A model generated the notes under the pieces. It was given only the letters and a program-made list of their open reading frames with translations, was not told where the DNA came from and made no database searches. From assembly GCF_036013935.1 (NCBI RefSeq), contig NZ_CP107902.1, positions 6,977,001 through 7,041,000 of the forward strand: a stretch of 64,000 bases of DNA, read 5' to 3'. The position numbers were made by a program, and so were the translations under genes. Positions 16,485 through 26,313 of this stretch are shown in pieces. Positions within the stretch are counted from its first letter, which is position 1; every line of letters begins with the position of its first letter. This stretch comes from Streptomyces sp. NBC_00461 (GTDB taxonomy: Bacteria; Actinomycetota; Actinomycetes; Streptomycetales; Streptomycetaceae).

Positions 16485-17430
16485 CTTCGCAGAACAACCG
16501 CAGGCTGCGCCATCCCTCGTCCACGGGCATGCCACCCGCCAGCGGATGCAGTACGAGGTTGTCGAGTCCCTGCGCCACGCACTCGTCCGGCGTCAGGATC
16601 CGGTACACGCCCTCGGCGCGCAGCTCGTCCACGGTCGTGGCCGCCGACTTCACGGCGGACCGAATGTCCCCGGACTGCCAGGAGGCGTAGGTCCGGGCCT
16701 CGTGCAGGAAGTGCCCGCCGTGCTCGGCCCACGCCCGGTCCGGGTCCTCGGCGATGTGCAGCAGCGGGGTCTCGGCGGTGGGCATCATCGTCCAGCCCTC
16801 GGTGCCGTACTCCGTCAGCTTCTCCTTGTAGTACGCCTCCAGCTCCGGCAGATGCGCGCTGGGGAAGAACGGCAGGCCCAGGCGGGCGGCCCGGCGGGCG
16901 GCGGCCTTCGAGGAGCCCCCGACCAGGAGCAGGGGGTGCGGGTCGGAGCACGGCCGCGGGGTGACCCGTACCGTGCGGCCCCGGTACTCGAACTCCTCGC
17001 CGGTCCAGGCCTTGAGCACCGTCTCAAGCAGCTCGTCCTGGAGCCTGCCACGCCGCTTCCAGTCGACGTCGAACTGGGCGTACTCCTCGGGCCGGTACCC
17101 GATCCCGGCGACGGTCACCAGCCGGCCGCCGCTCAGCAGATCGAGTACGGCGATGTCCTCGGCCAGCCGCAGCGGGTCGTGCAGCGGGCCGATGACCGCC
17201 GAGACGGTGACCGCGATCCGCCGCGTCGCCCCGAACACCGCGCCCGCGAAGGCGAACGGCGACGGCAGCCAGTTGTTCTCGACGCCGTGGTGCTCCTCCG
17301 TCTGGACGGTGGTGATCCCGCGGTCGTCGGCGTACGCGGCCATCTCCAGGGCGGCCCGGTAGCGGGCGCCGAGCGAGGCAGGGCTGGCACCGGGTTCGAC
17401 GAGGTTGAAACGTACGACGGTGACGGGCAT
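16459..17430 (-). CDS. LLM-class flavin-dependent oxidoreductase
   Basis: A 323-residue luciferase-like monooxygenase with the F420- or FMN-binding TIM-barrel fold. It begins MPVTVVRFNLVEPG. Family marks are TEEHHGVENNWLPSPFAFAGAV, TRRIAVTVSAVIGPLHDPLRLAEDIAVLDLLSGGRL, GIGYRPEEY, and the substrate-side loop PLLLVGGSSKAAARRAARLG. The substrate cannot be told from sequence; these enzymes oxidise diverse alkanes, aldehydes or F420-linked compounds. It is monocistronic, convergent with glcP, and its 3' end lies in the shared terminator. Confidence 0.85.
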   Translation of the reverse strand: MPVTVVRFNLVEPGASPASLGARYRAALEMAAYADDRGITTVQTEEHHGVENNWLPSPFAFAGAVFGATRRIAVTVSAVIGPLHDPLRLAEDIAVLDLLSGGRLVTVAGIGYRPEEYAQFDVDWKRRGRLQDELLETVLKAWTGEEFEYRGRTVRVTPRPCSDPHPLLLVGGSSKAAARRAARLGLPFFPSAHLPELEAYYKEKLTEYGTEGWTMMPTAETPLLHIAEDPDRAWAEHGGHFLHEARTYASWQSGDIRSAVKSAATTVDELRAEGVYRILTPDECVAQGLDNLVLHPLAGGMPVDEGWRSLRLFCEDVLPRLGE

Positions 17431-17530
17431 GGGGGACCCCCTTCGCCGGGCGGCTGGTGCGGGGGCACGGTAGCTGACGGAGCGTCAGATCGCCATGGGG
17501 GCGGCACGAGTGGGCCGTAGGGTGCATGCC

Positions 17531-17725
17531 ATGGCCGATCCCGTACCCACCGATCCGCAGGCGGAGACCGCACAGGGGCGGGTCGCTCTCTGGCTCGACC
17601 CGGAGGATCTGCGGTGGCTCGCCCGCCACTGCTGCTGCGCCGAGGACGCGCCGCAGGAGGTCAAGGACCGCTGCGGACGTCTCCGCTTCCGGGCGAGCGC
17701 CGCACTGCACAGGCACGGTCACTGA
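17531..17725 (+). CDS. Small conserved Streptomyces protein
   Basis: This 64-residue protein begins MADPVPTDPQAETAQGRVALWLDPEDLRWL. A Cys-rich centre, HCCCAEDAPQEVKDRCGRLRF, could bind metal. It ends in a basic helix, FRASAALHRHGH. I know no function. TAGGGT ends seven bases before ATG 17531 and no Shine-Dalgarno is visible, so the mRNA is probably leaderless. It is divergent from the LLM oxidoreductase and 129 bp upstream of ftsY. Confidence 0.7.
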   Translation: MADPVPTDPQAETAQGRVALWLDPEDLRWLARHCCCAEDAPQEVKDRCGRLRFRASAALHRHGH

Positions 17726-17854
17726 GCCGGCTCGGACACGGCGGCGGTGGATGCCGGTGGCGGGTCGTGTGCTCGGTGTGACGGGGCAGACACGACCTCG
17801 GTGCACACCTGAGGCTGGGTGCTGCCGAGACCCATGGCCGATACTGGACGCGTT

Positions 17855-19066
17855 ATGGAAACCGTCATCCTTGCTGTAGTCATCGCCGTGGTCGTGCTCG
17901 GTGTGCTCGGCGGGCTCGTGGTCGGCAGCCGGCGCAAGAAGCCGCTGCCCCCGCCGCCCCCCTCCGCACCCGACATCACCGCCCCTCCGGCCGAGCCGCA
18001 CGTCGGCGACGAGGCCGAGACGCCCCGCGACGAACCCCGCCGGACCATAGAGGAGGTGGATCTTCCGGACGGCTCGACCCCGGTCGCCGTCGAGGAGCCG
18101 CCCGTCGTCCCCGGCGTCGAGGTTCCCGAGATCGAGGTCCCCGAGCCGACGGCCGGACGTCTCGTCCGCCTCCGCGCCCGCCTCTCCCGCTCCCAGAACG
18201 CGCTCGGCAAGGGGCTGCTCACGCTCCTGTCCCGCGAGCACCTCGACGACGAGACCTGGGAGGAGATCGAGGAGACACTGCTCACCGCCGACGTCGGCGT
18301 GGTCCCCACCCAGGAACTGGTCGAGGGCCTGCGCGAGCGGGTGAAGGTCCTCGGCACCCGCACCCCCGCCGAGCTGCGCACCCTGCTGCGCGAGGAACTG
18401 CTCAAGCTGGTCGGCACCGAATTCGACCGCACCGTGAAGACCGAGCCCGAGAACAGCAAGCCCGGCATCGTGATGGTCGTCGGCGTCAACGGCACCGGCA
18501 AGACCACCACCACCGGCAAGCTCGCCCGGGTCCTGGTCGCCGACGGCCGCACCGTCGTCCTCGGCGCGGCCGACACCTTCCGTGCCGCCGCCGCGGACCA
18601 GCTCCAGACCTGGGGCGAGCGGGTCGGCGCCCACACCGTGCGCGGACCGGAGGGCGGAGACCCCGCCTCCGTCGCCTTCGACGCGGTGAAGGAGGGCAAG
18701 GAGCTGGGCTCCGACGTCGTCCTCATCGACACCGCCGGTCGCCTGCACACCAAGACCGGGCTCATGGACGAGCTCGGCAAGGTCAAGCGCGTCGTCGAGA
18801 AGCACGCCCCGCTGGACGAGATCCTGCTCGTCCTCGACGCCACGACCGGGCAGAACGGCCTGGTGCAGGCCCGCGTGTTCGCCGAGGTCGTCGACATCAC
18901 CGGCATCGTGCTGACCAAGCTGGACGGCACGGCGAAGGGCGGCATCGTGATCGCGGTCCAGCGTGAGCTGGGCGTACCGGTCAAGCTGGTGGGTCTCGGC
19001 GAGGGCGCGGACGACCTGGCGCCGTTCGAGCCGGAGGCGTTCGTTGACGCCCTTATCGGAGAGTGA
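17855..19066 (+). CDS. ftsY: Signal recognition particle receptor FtsY
   Basis: FtsY is the membrane docking GTPase for SRP-bound ribosomes and partners with Ffh, encoded 7 kb downstream. The 403-residue form has an N-terminal membrane anchor (about 3-25, VILAVVIAVVVLGVLGGLVVG), absent in E. coli FtsY but usual in actinobacteria. An acidic Pro/Glu linker follows, then the N domain. The G domain contains GVNGTGKTTTTGKLA (about 209-223), DTFRAAA, DTAGRL and TKLDGTAKGG, and the C-terminus is GEGADDLAPFEPEAFVDALIGE. ATG 17855 gives METVILAVV as the anchor; an upstream ATG (17834) adds only polar residues. A hairpin terminator follows. Confidence 0.95.
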   Translation: METVILAVVIAVVVLGVLGGLVVGSRRKKPLPPPPPSAPDITAPPAEPHVGDEAETPRDEPRRTIEEVDLPDGSTPVAVEEPPVVPGVEVPEIEVPEPTAGRLVRLRARLSRSQNALGKGLLTLLSREHLDDETWEEIEETLLTADVGVVPTQELVEGLRERVKVLGTRTPAELRTLLREELLKLVGTEFDRTVKTEPENSKPGIVMVVGVNGTGKTTTTGKLARVLVADGRTVVLGAADTFRAAAADQLQTWGERVGAHTVRGPEGGDPASVAFDAVKEGKELGSDVVLIDTAGRLHTKTGLMDELGKVKRVVEKHAPLDEILLVLDATTGQNGLVQARVFAEVVDITGIVLTKLDGTAKGGIVIAVQRELGVPVKLVGLGEGADDLAPFEPEAFVDALIGE

Positions 19067-19097
19067 CACCACCTGCCGACATCGGTACGTGGTCGAA

Positions 19098-19138
19098 GAA
19101 GCGCCCGCCCCCAAGGTGCAGTTGGGGTCGGGCGCTTC
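19098..19138. terminator. Terminator ftsY / prim-pol-like gene
   Basis: GAAGCGCCCG pairs with CGGGCGCTTC, and inner CCCCCAA with TTGGGG. It lies between convergent genes and probably works in both directions. Confidence 0.75.
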
Positions 19139-19157
19139 GCTGTGTACGTCGTAGGGT

Positions 19158-19814
19158 CTACGCCCGCGACCGGTGCGCCACGTAGGCCAGCGTCCCCAGC
19201 AGCAGGCGGGCCGCCGGTGGCTTCGTGGCGGAATCGAGGGCGGGGGGACGCAGCCACCGTGCCGGGCCCAGGCCGCCGCGGTCGGACGGGGGAGCCGTGA
19301 TGCACCTGCCGGCGCCGAGGCCGCGGAGGTCCAGGGAGGTCGGATCGTCCCAGCCCATGCGGTAGAGCAGCTCGGGGAGTTCGGCGGCGGCGCCGGGAGC
19401 GACGAAGAACTGGGCGCGGCCCTCCGGGGTCGCGACGACCGGGCCGAGGGGGAGGCCCATGCGCTCCAGGCGGAGCAGCGCGCGGCGGCCTGCGGGCTCG
19501 GCCACCTCGATGACGTCGAAGGCCCGGCCGGCCGGGAGCATGACCGACGCTCCGGGGAACTCGCCCCACGCCTTGGTCACTTCGTCGAGCGTGGCACCGG
19601 CCGAGACCTGGGGCGCGAACTCCAGGGGATGCGCTCCCGGCGCGCTGCAATCCGCCCGGCCGCAGGAGCAGGCGCCCGCCGCGGCCCGCGCTCCCGGGAC
19701 CACGTCCCAGCCCCAGAGCCCCGTGAACTCGGCGACGGCGGTGCACTCCGAGGAGCGGCCGCGCCGACGCGAGCCGGAGCGGATCTCCCGGATGCCGCCG
19801 ATCGTGAAGCCCAT
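19158..19814 (-). CDS. Prim-pol (AEP)-like protein, probably lacking catalytic acids
   Basis: The 218-residue protein fits the bifunctional DNA primase/polymerase N-terminal family (PF09250-like). It has FTGLWGWDVVPGARA, then the family Cys motif CSCGRADCSAPGAHPLEF (Cys49, Cys51, Cys56). Where the catalytic family has a VLDVD-type metal-binding DxD, this protein reads FDVIEV (99-104), so polymerase activity is doubtful. The C-terminal half (RCITAPPSDRGG) matches the nucleotide-binding end of the fold in outline. Streptomyces genomes carry many short stand-alone members of unknown role. It is transcribed toward ftsY and divergent from nsdA. Confidence 0.72.
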   Translation of the reverse strand: MGFTIGGIREIRSGSRRRGRSSECTAVAEFTGLWGWDVVPGARAAAGACSCGRADCSAPGAHPLEFAPQVSAGATLDEVTKAWGEFPGASVMLPAGRAFDVIEVAEPAGRRALLRLERMGLPLGPVVATPEGRAQFFVAPGAAAELPELLYRMGWDDPTSLDLRGLGAGRCITAPPSDRGGLGPARWLRPPALDSATKPPAARLLLGTLAYVAHRSRA

Positions 19815-20261
19815 ACCCCCTCCAACGGGTCCGACGCGTCGGTGGTTACGGCGCGGAATCGGATCGTGACCCTGCGTGCCTCCGGGGGTGCCGGCTCCGC
19901 ACGGTCCGAGCGGCGCTCAACGTGCCCCGGGTGGTGAACTCGACGGCACGCGCCCCTGAGTGCTTCGCTCCGCCTACTCCCGATCGGTCTATGTCAAGTG
20001 AATCGTGTGGAGGCCACCGTGAGTTCATTCGAAGGGGTGGCGAATGGTGGCGTTTCCGGGATCGCCATGGCTGGAGCAGTGATCGTAGGATTACTTTAAG
20101 TGCACGAGTCCTGGGGGCACATGCACTCGTGGGTATGCCGGAGGCAACTCGGCTTCCCGTTCGAAGGGTGACAACCGGCGGACGGGCGGCCGTATTTACC
20201 GGCATTCTGATAGGGCTTGGCGCACTCAGCGACAAGTGGTCTCAGGGATGGGGGCGTTCCA
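19815..20261. other. Regulatory region upstream of nsdA
   Basis: A 447-bp gap that is AT-richer than its surroundings in places (around 19990-20100 and 20200). It holds a candidate 26-codon ORF with a good ribosome-binding site (20019-20099). There is also an inverted pair, CACGAGT near 20103 and ACTCGTG near 20125. I cannot name a promoter with confidence. Confidence 0.5.
20019..20099 (+). CDS. Candidate small peptide upstream of nsdA
   Basis: GTG 20019 has GTGGAGG 6 bp upstream and opens 26 codons: VSSFEGVANGGVSGIAMAG followed by AVIVGLL, then TAA. The C-terminal half is hydrophobic. It is either a short membrane peptide or a leader. The well-placed Shine-Dalgarno is the main support; codon bias cannot be judged at this length. 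Confidence 0.35.
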   Translation: MSSFEGVANGGVSGIAMAGAVIVGLL

Positions 20262-21746
20262 GTGAGCGGCAACGGCGGAAGCGGGACGACCGCGACCAGC
20301 ACGGAGAAGCGCCCCAACGAGCTGCTCACTTCCTGGTTCGTGCGCAGCGGCTGGTCGAAGGGCGAACTCGCCCGCCAAGTCAACCGCAGGGCACGCCAGT
20401 TGGGCGCCAACCACATCTCCACGGACACCTCCCGGGTGCGCCGCTGGCTGGACGGCGAGAACCCCCGCGAGCCCATCCCCAGGATCCTGTCCGAGCTGTT
20501 CTCCGAGCGCTTCGGCTGCGTGGTCTCCGTCGAGGACCTCGGCCTGCGCGCCGCACGCCAGTCACCCTCCGTGTCCGGCGTGGACCTGCCCTGGACGGGC
20601 CCGCAGACGGTGGCGCTGCTCAGCGAGTTCTCGCGCAGCGACCTGATGCTGGCGCGGCGCGGCTTCCTCGGGACTTCGCTGGTCCTGTCCGCGGGCCCGT
20701 CCCTCATCGAGCCGATGCAGCGCTGGCTGGTGCCCTCGCTCCAGTCGCCGCAGCCGGAGCCCGAGTCGGCGGCCTCGTCCCGCCGCGTCGGCCGGCTCTC
20801 CAAGCCCGAGCTGGACCTGCTGGAGTCCACGACGGTGATGTTCCGGCAGTGGGACGCCCAGTGCGGCGGCGGCCTGCGCCGCAAGGCGGTCGTCGGCCAG
20901 CTGCACGAGGTGACGGACCTGCTCCAGGAGCCCCAGCCCGAGGTCACCACCCGCAAGCTGTTCAAGGTCGCCGCCGAGCTGGCCGAGCTCGCGGGCTGGA
21001 TGTCCTACGACGTGGGGCTGCAGCCCACCGCGCAGAAGTACTTCGTCCTCGCCCTGCACGCCGCCAAGGAGGCCGGCGACAAGCCGCTCGGCTCGTACGT
21101 CCTGTCCAGCATGAGCCGCCAGATGATCCACCTCGGCCGGCCCGACGACGCCCTGGAACTGGTCCACCTCGCGCAGTACGGCAGCCGGGACTGCGCAGGC
21201 CCCCGCACCCAGTCGATGCTGTATGCGATGGAGGCCCGCGCCTACGCCAACATGGGGCAGCCCGGCAAGTGCAAGCGCGCGGTCCGGATGGCCGAGGACA
21301 CCTTCGCCGACGTGGAGGAGTGGGACGACCCGGACCCCGACTGGATCCGCTTCTTCTCCGAGGCCGAGCTGCACGGCGAGAACTCCCACTCCTTCCGCGA
21401 CCTCGCCTATGTCGCGGGCCGCAGCCCCACCTACGCCTCCCTGGCCGAGCCGGTGATGCAGCGGGCCGTCGACCTGTTCGCCCAGGACGGCGAGCACCAG
21501 CGCTCGTACGCACTGAACCTGATCGGCATGGCCACGGTGCACCTGCTGCAGCGCGAGCCCGAGCGGAGCACGGTGCTGGCCGAGCAGGCCATGCACATCG
21601 CCAAGAAGGTCCGCTCCGAGCGCGTGAACACTCGTATTCGAAAGACGGTCGACACGGCCGTACGCGACTTCGGGGATCTGGCCGAAGTCGTGGACCTCAC
21701 CGAGAAGCTCGCCGCGGAGCTCCCGGAGACCGCCGAGGCGGTCTGA
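20262..21746 (+). CDS. nsdA: NsdA, TPR-like negative regulator of differentiation
   Basis: In S. coelicolor, nsdA disruption raises antibiotic production and sporulation; the same position and N-terminus (VSGNGGSGTTATSTEKRPNELL) identify it here. The product is 494 residues. Residues about 20-85 resemble a helix-turn-helix region (SGWSKGELARQVNRRARQLG...TSRVRRWLDGENPR). The rest is helical TPR-like repeats (AQKYFVLALHAAKEAGD, ALELVHLAQYG, RAYANMGQPGKCKRAVRMAEDTF, STVLAEQAMHIAKKV). There are no membrane segments. Start GTG 20262 is chosen by family fit; the Shine-Dalgarno is weak. It is monocistronic, with a long upstream region. Confidence 0.9.
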   Translation: MSGNGGSGTTATSTEKRPNELLTSWFVRSGWSKGELARQVNRRARQLGANHISTDTSRVRRWLDGENPREPIPRILSELFSERFGCVVSVEDLGLRAARQSPSVSGVDLPWTGPQTVALLSEFSRSDLMLARRGFLGTSLVLSAGPSLIEPMQRWLVPSLQSPQPEPESAASSRRVGRLSKPELDLLESTTVMFRQWDAQCGGGLRRKAVVGQLHEVTDLLQEPQPEVTTRKLFKVAAELAELAGWMSYDVGLQPTAQKYFVLALHAAKEAGDKPLGSYVLSSMSRQMIHLGRPDDALELVHLAQYGSRDCAGPRTQSMLYAMEARAYANMGQPGKCKRAVRMAEDTFADVEEWDDPDPDWIRFFSEAELHGENSHSFRDLAYVAGRSPTYASLAEPVMQRAVDLFAQDGEHQRSYALNLIGMATVHLLQREPERSTVLAEQAMHIAKKVRSERVNTRIRKTVDTAVRDFGDLAEVVDLTEKLAAELPETAEAV

Positions 21747-21926
21747 ATCCCTTGACTCCGGCCGTGGGCCGGCCTTCCCGAACTGCCCGACTCGGCTCCC
21801 CCGTGCCAGGTCATCGGAAGGCCGCCCGCGGCCGGATCTCCACCTTCGAAGAAGGTTGCGCCACGATAACGATCGCCTCGGCCGACATCCGGCAGTTCAT
21901 CGAGGCGTAACACGGACGGTGCCTTC

Positions 21927-21964
21927 GTCACGGCGGCGAAACAACGAGGGGCTTCCAACGAAAC
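21927..21964 (+). promoter_or_regulatory. GlnR-type box upstream of amtB
   Basis: GTCAC-n6-GAAAC-n6-GGGCT-n6-GAAAC follows the gTnAC-n6-GaAAC-n6-gTnAC-n6-GaAAC pattern of actinobacterial GlnR sites. Three half-sites are good and the third is poor. An extra GTAAC lies at 21907 but is out of phase. The box ends 107 bp before amtB. Confidence 0.65.
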
Positions 21965-22070
21965 GGCGCTGCGCCAATCTCAGGGCGCATAACCGGCCCA
22001 CCCCCCGCTTTCCCGGACCGCTCACGCTCCGAACCCGCACGGGGCCGTACGAATCGACGAGGAGACGCCG

Positions 22071-23746
<1,676 letters not shown>

Positions 23747-23771
23747 CAGAAGAAGAACAAGGAGCTGCTGG

Positions 23772-26219
23772 GTGTCGAGCACGGACGTGCACAAGGAAGC
23801 GGAAGACTCCGGACCCAGCGGCTATGCGGCGGCCCGGCTGCGTCTCCTCACTGAGGGCGCGCAGTCCGGGCCGCCGCGCCGTAAGGCCCTGTCGGAACTG
23901 ACGGACGACTGGCTGTCGGGGCTCTTCGGCGCCGGAGCCGAGGGGCTGAACGGGGTCTCACTGATCGCCGTCGGCGGCTACGGCCGCGGTGAGCTCTCCC
24001 CGCGCAGCGACCTGGACCTGCTCCTGCTCCACGACGGCAGCGACCCCCAGGCCGTCGCCGCCCTGGCCGACCGCATCTGGTACCCCGTCTGGGACCTCGG
24101 CCTCGCCCTCGACCACTCCGTGCGCACCCCGGCGGAGGCCCGCAAGACCGCCGGGGAGGACCTGAAGGTCCAGCTCGGCCTCCTGGACGCCCGCCACATC
24201 GCCGGTGACCTGGGCCTGACGGCCGGCCTCCGTACGGCCGTCCTCGCCGACTGGCGCAACCAGGCGCCGAAACGTCTCCTCGAACTCCAGGAACTGTGCA
24301 CCGAGCGCGCCGAGCGCCAGGGCGAGCTGCAGTACCTGCTGGAGCCGGACCTGAAGGAGGCCCGCGGTGGTCTGCGGGACGCCACCACCCTGCGCGCCGT
24401 CGCCGCCTCCTGGCTGGCCGACGCCCCGCGCGAGGGCCTCGACGACGCCAGGCGCCGGCTGCTCGACGTCCGCGACGCCCTGCACCTGACGACCGGGCGG
24501 GCCACCGACAGGCTCGCGCTCCAGGAGCAGGACCAGGTCGCCGCCGAACTCGGCCTGCTCGACGCCGACACCCTGCTGCGGCAGGTGTACGAGTCGGCGC
24601 GGGTCATCTCGTACGCCAGCGACGTCACCTGGCGTGAGGTCGGGCGCGTGCTCAGGTCGCGAGCCGTGCGGCCGCGGCTGCGCGCCATGCTCGGCGGCGG
24701 GAAGCCGGTCCCCGACCGCTCTCCGCTGGCCGAGGGCGTGGTCGAGCAGGACGGCGAGGTGGTGCTCGCCCGTGCCGCCCGCCCCGAGCGCGACCCCGTG
24801 CTGCCGCTGCGCGCCGCGGCCGCCGCCGCCCAGGCCGGCCTCCCGCTCTCCCTGCACGCCGTACGGCGCCTGGCAGCCGTCGCGCGCCCCCTGCCCACGC
24901 CCTGGCCCGCAGAGGCCCGCGAACAGCTCGTGACCCTGCTCGGCTCGGGCCGCCCGACCGTCGACGTCTGGGAGGCGCTGGAGGCGGAGGGCCTGATCAC
25001 CCGGCTGCTCCCGGACTGGGAGCGGGTGCGCTGCCGCCCGCAGCGCAACGCCGTCCACATCTGGACCGTCGACCGGCACCTGATCGAGACGGCCGTACGT
25101 GCCTCCGAGTTCACCCGCCGCGTCCACCGCCCCGACCTGCTCCTGGTCGCCGCGCTCCTGCACGACATCGGCAAGGGCTGGCCCGGCGACCACTCGGTGG
25201 CCGGCGAGATCATCGCCAAGGACGTGGCCGCCCGCATCGGCTTCGACCGCGACGAGGTGGCCGTCCTCGCCACCCTCGTACGCCACCATCTGCTGCTCGT
25301 CGACACGGCCACCCGCCGCGACCTGGAGGATCCGGCCACGGTCCGTGCGGTCGCCGAGGCGGTCGGCTCGCAGTCCACCCTGGAGCTGCTGCACGCGCTG
25401 ACCGAGGCGGACGCCCTGGCCACCGGTCCGGCGGCCTGGTCGTCCTGGCGGGGCTCCCTGGTCGCCGACCTGGTGAAGCGGGTTGCGGCCGTCCTCGCCG
25501 GGGACGTCCTCGACGAGCCCGAGGCCGCCGCGCCCACCGCCGAGCAGGAGCGGCTCGCGATCGAGGCGATCGCCACGGGCAGCCCGGTGTTGTCCCTGCG
25601 CGCGCAGACCGAGCCGCCGGCCGGGGAACAGCCGTCCGGCGACCCGGAGCCGCTCGGCGTCGAGCTGCTCATCGCCGTACCGGATCAGCCGGGCGTGCTT
25701 CCCGCCGTGGCCGGCGTCCTCGCCATGCACCGGCTGACCGTGCGGACCGCGGAACTGCGTTCCCTGGACCTGCCGGACGGCGTCGAGGGCGCGGTCCTGC
25801 TGCTGGACTGGCGGGTCGCCGCCGAGTACGGCTCACTGCCGCAGGCGGCCCGCCTGCGCGCGGATCTCGTACGGGCGCTGGACGGCTCCCTGGACATCGC
25901 CGGCCGTCTCGCCGAGCGCGACGCCGCGTATCCCCGCCGCCGGGGCGTCGTGGCGCCGCCGCCCCGGGTGGCCGTCGCCTCGGCCGCGTCGCGGCTGGCC
26001 ACCGTGATCGAGGTGCGCTCCCAGGACGCCCCCGGTCTGCTGTTCCGGATCGGGCGGGCGCTGGAGGACGCGAACGTACGGATGCGCAGCGCACACGTCT
26101 CCACGCTGGGCGCGAACGCGGTGGACGCCTTCTACGTGACCGGGCCCGAGGGCGCGCCGCTGCCGGGTGAGGAGGCGGCGTCGCTGGCGCGGAAGCTGGA
26201 GGAGACATTGCGGGGCTGA
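23772..26219 (+). CDS. glnD: PII (adenylyl/uridylyl)transferase GlnD
   Basis: GlnD modifies and demodifies GlnK at Tyr51. The 815-residue product contains, in order, the nucleotidyltransferase motif GGYGRGELSPRSDLDLLLLHD (about residues 66-86) with its two metal-binding Asp, a middle helical domain, the HD hydrolase LLHDIGKGWPGDHSVAG (about 461-477) for demodification, and two ACT domains (about 630-700 and 738-810). GTG 23772 has AAGGAG 7 bp upstream. It closes the amtB-glnK-glnD operon. Confidence 0.94.
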   Translation: MSSTDVHKEAEDSGPSGYAAARLRLLTEGAQSGPPRRKALSELTDDWLSGLFGAGAEGLNGVSLIAVGGYGRGELSPRSDLDLLLLHDGSDPQAVAALADRIWYPVWDLGLALDHSVRTPAEARKTAGEDLKVQLGLLDARHIAGDLGLTAGLRTAVLADWRNQAPKRLLELQELCTERAERQGELQYLLEPDLKEARGGLRDATTLRAVAASWLADAPREGLDDARRRLLDVRDALHLTTGRATDRLALQEQDQVAAELGLLDADTLLRQVYESARVISYASDVTWREVGRVLRSRAVRPRLRAMLGGGKPVPDRSPLAEGVVEQDGEVVLARAARPERDPVLPLRAAAAAAQAGLPLSLHAVRRLAAVARPLPTPWPAEAREQLVTLLGSGRPTVDVWEALEAEGLITRLLPDWERVRCRPQRNAVHIWTVDRHLIETAVRASEFTRRVHRPDLLLVAALLHDIGKGWPGDHSVAGEIIAKDVAARIGFDRDEVAVLATLVRHHLLLVDTATRRDLEDPATVRAVAEAVGSQSTLELLHALTEADALATGPAAWSSWRGSLVADLVKRVAAVLAGDVLDEPEAAAPTAEQERLAIEAIATGSPVLSLRAQTEPPAGEQPSGDPEPLGVELLIAVPDQPGVLPAVAGVLAMHRLTVRTAELRSLDLPDGVEGAVLLLDWRVAAEYGSLPQAARLRADLVRALDGSLDIAGRLAERDAAYPRRRGVVAPPPRVAVASAASRLATVIEVRSQDAPGLLFRIGRALEDANVRMRSAHVSTLGANAVDAFYVTGPEGAPLPGEEAASLARKLEETLRG

Positions 26220-26313
26220 CCGGTTGTGGGAACGGCCGGGGACGATTGTCTTGCGCGGCCCGATACCCTGGAAGACGCTCACACTGCCCCCGACTCCGAG
26301 GACCGACGCCGCC

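Noticed and set aside
17024..19746. Two long minus-strand frames opposite ftsY
   Set aside because: Arg/Ser/Thr-rich shadow of the FtsY reading frame, with no recognisable protein features.
19922..20261. Open frame on the plus strand running into nsdA in a different phase
   Set aside because: Continuous only because of high GC; residues are Arg/Pro-rich and unrelated to any family.
21907..21931. Second complete GlnR site upstream of the main one
   Set aside because: GTAAC is followed by GGTGC rather than GAAAC, and the spacing to the next half-site is 4 instead of 6.
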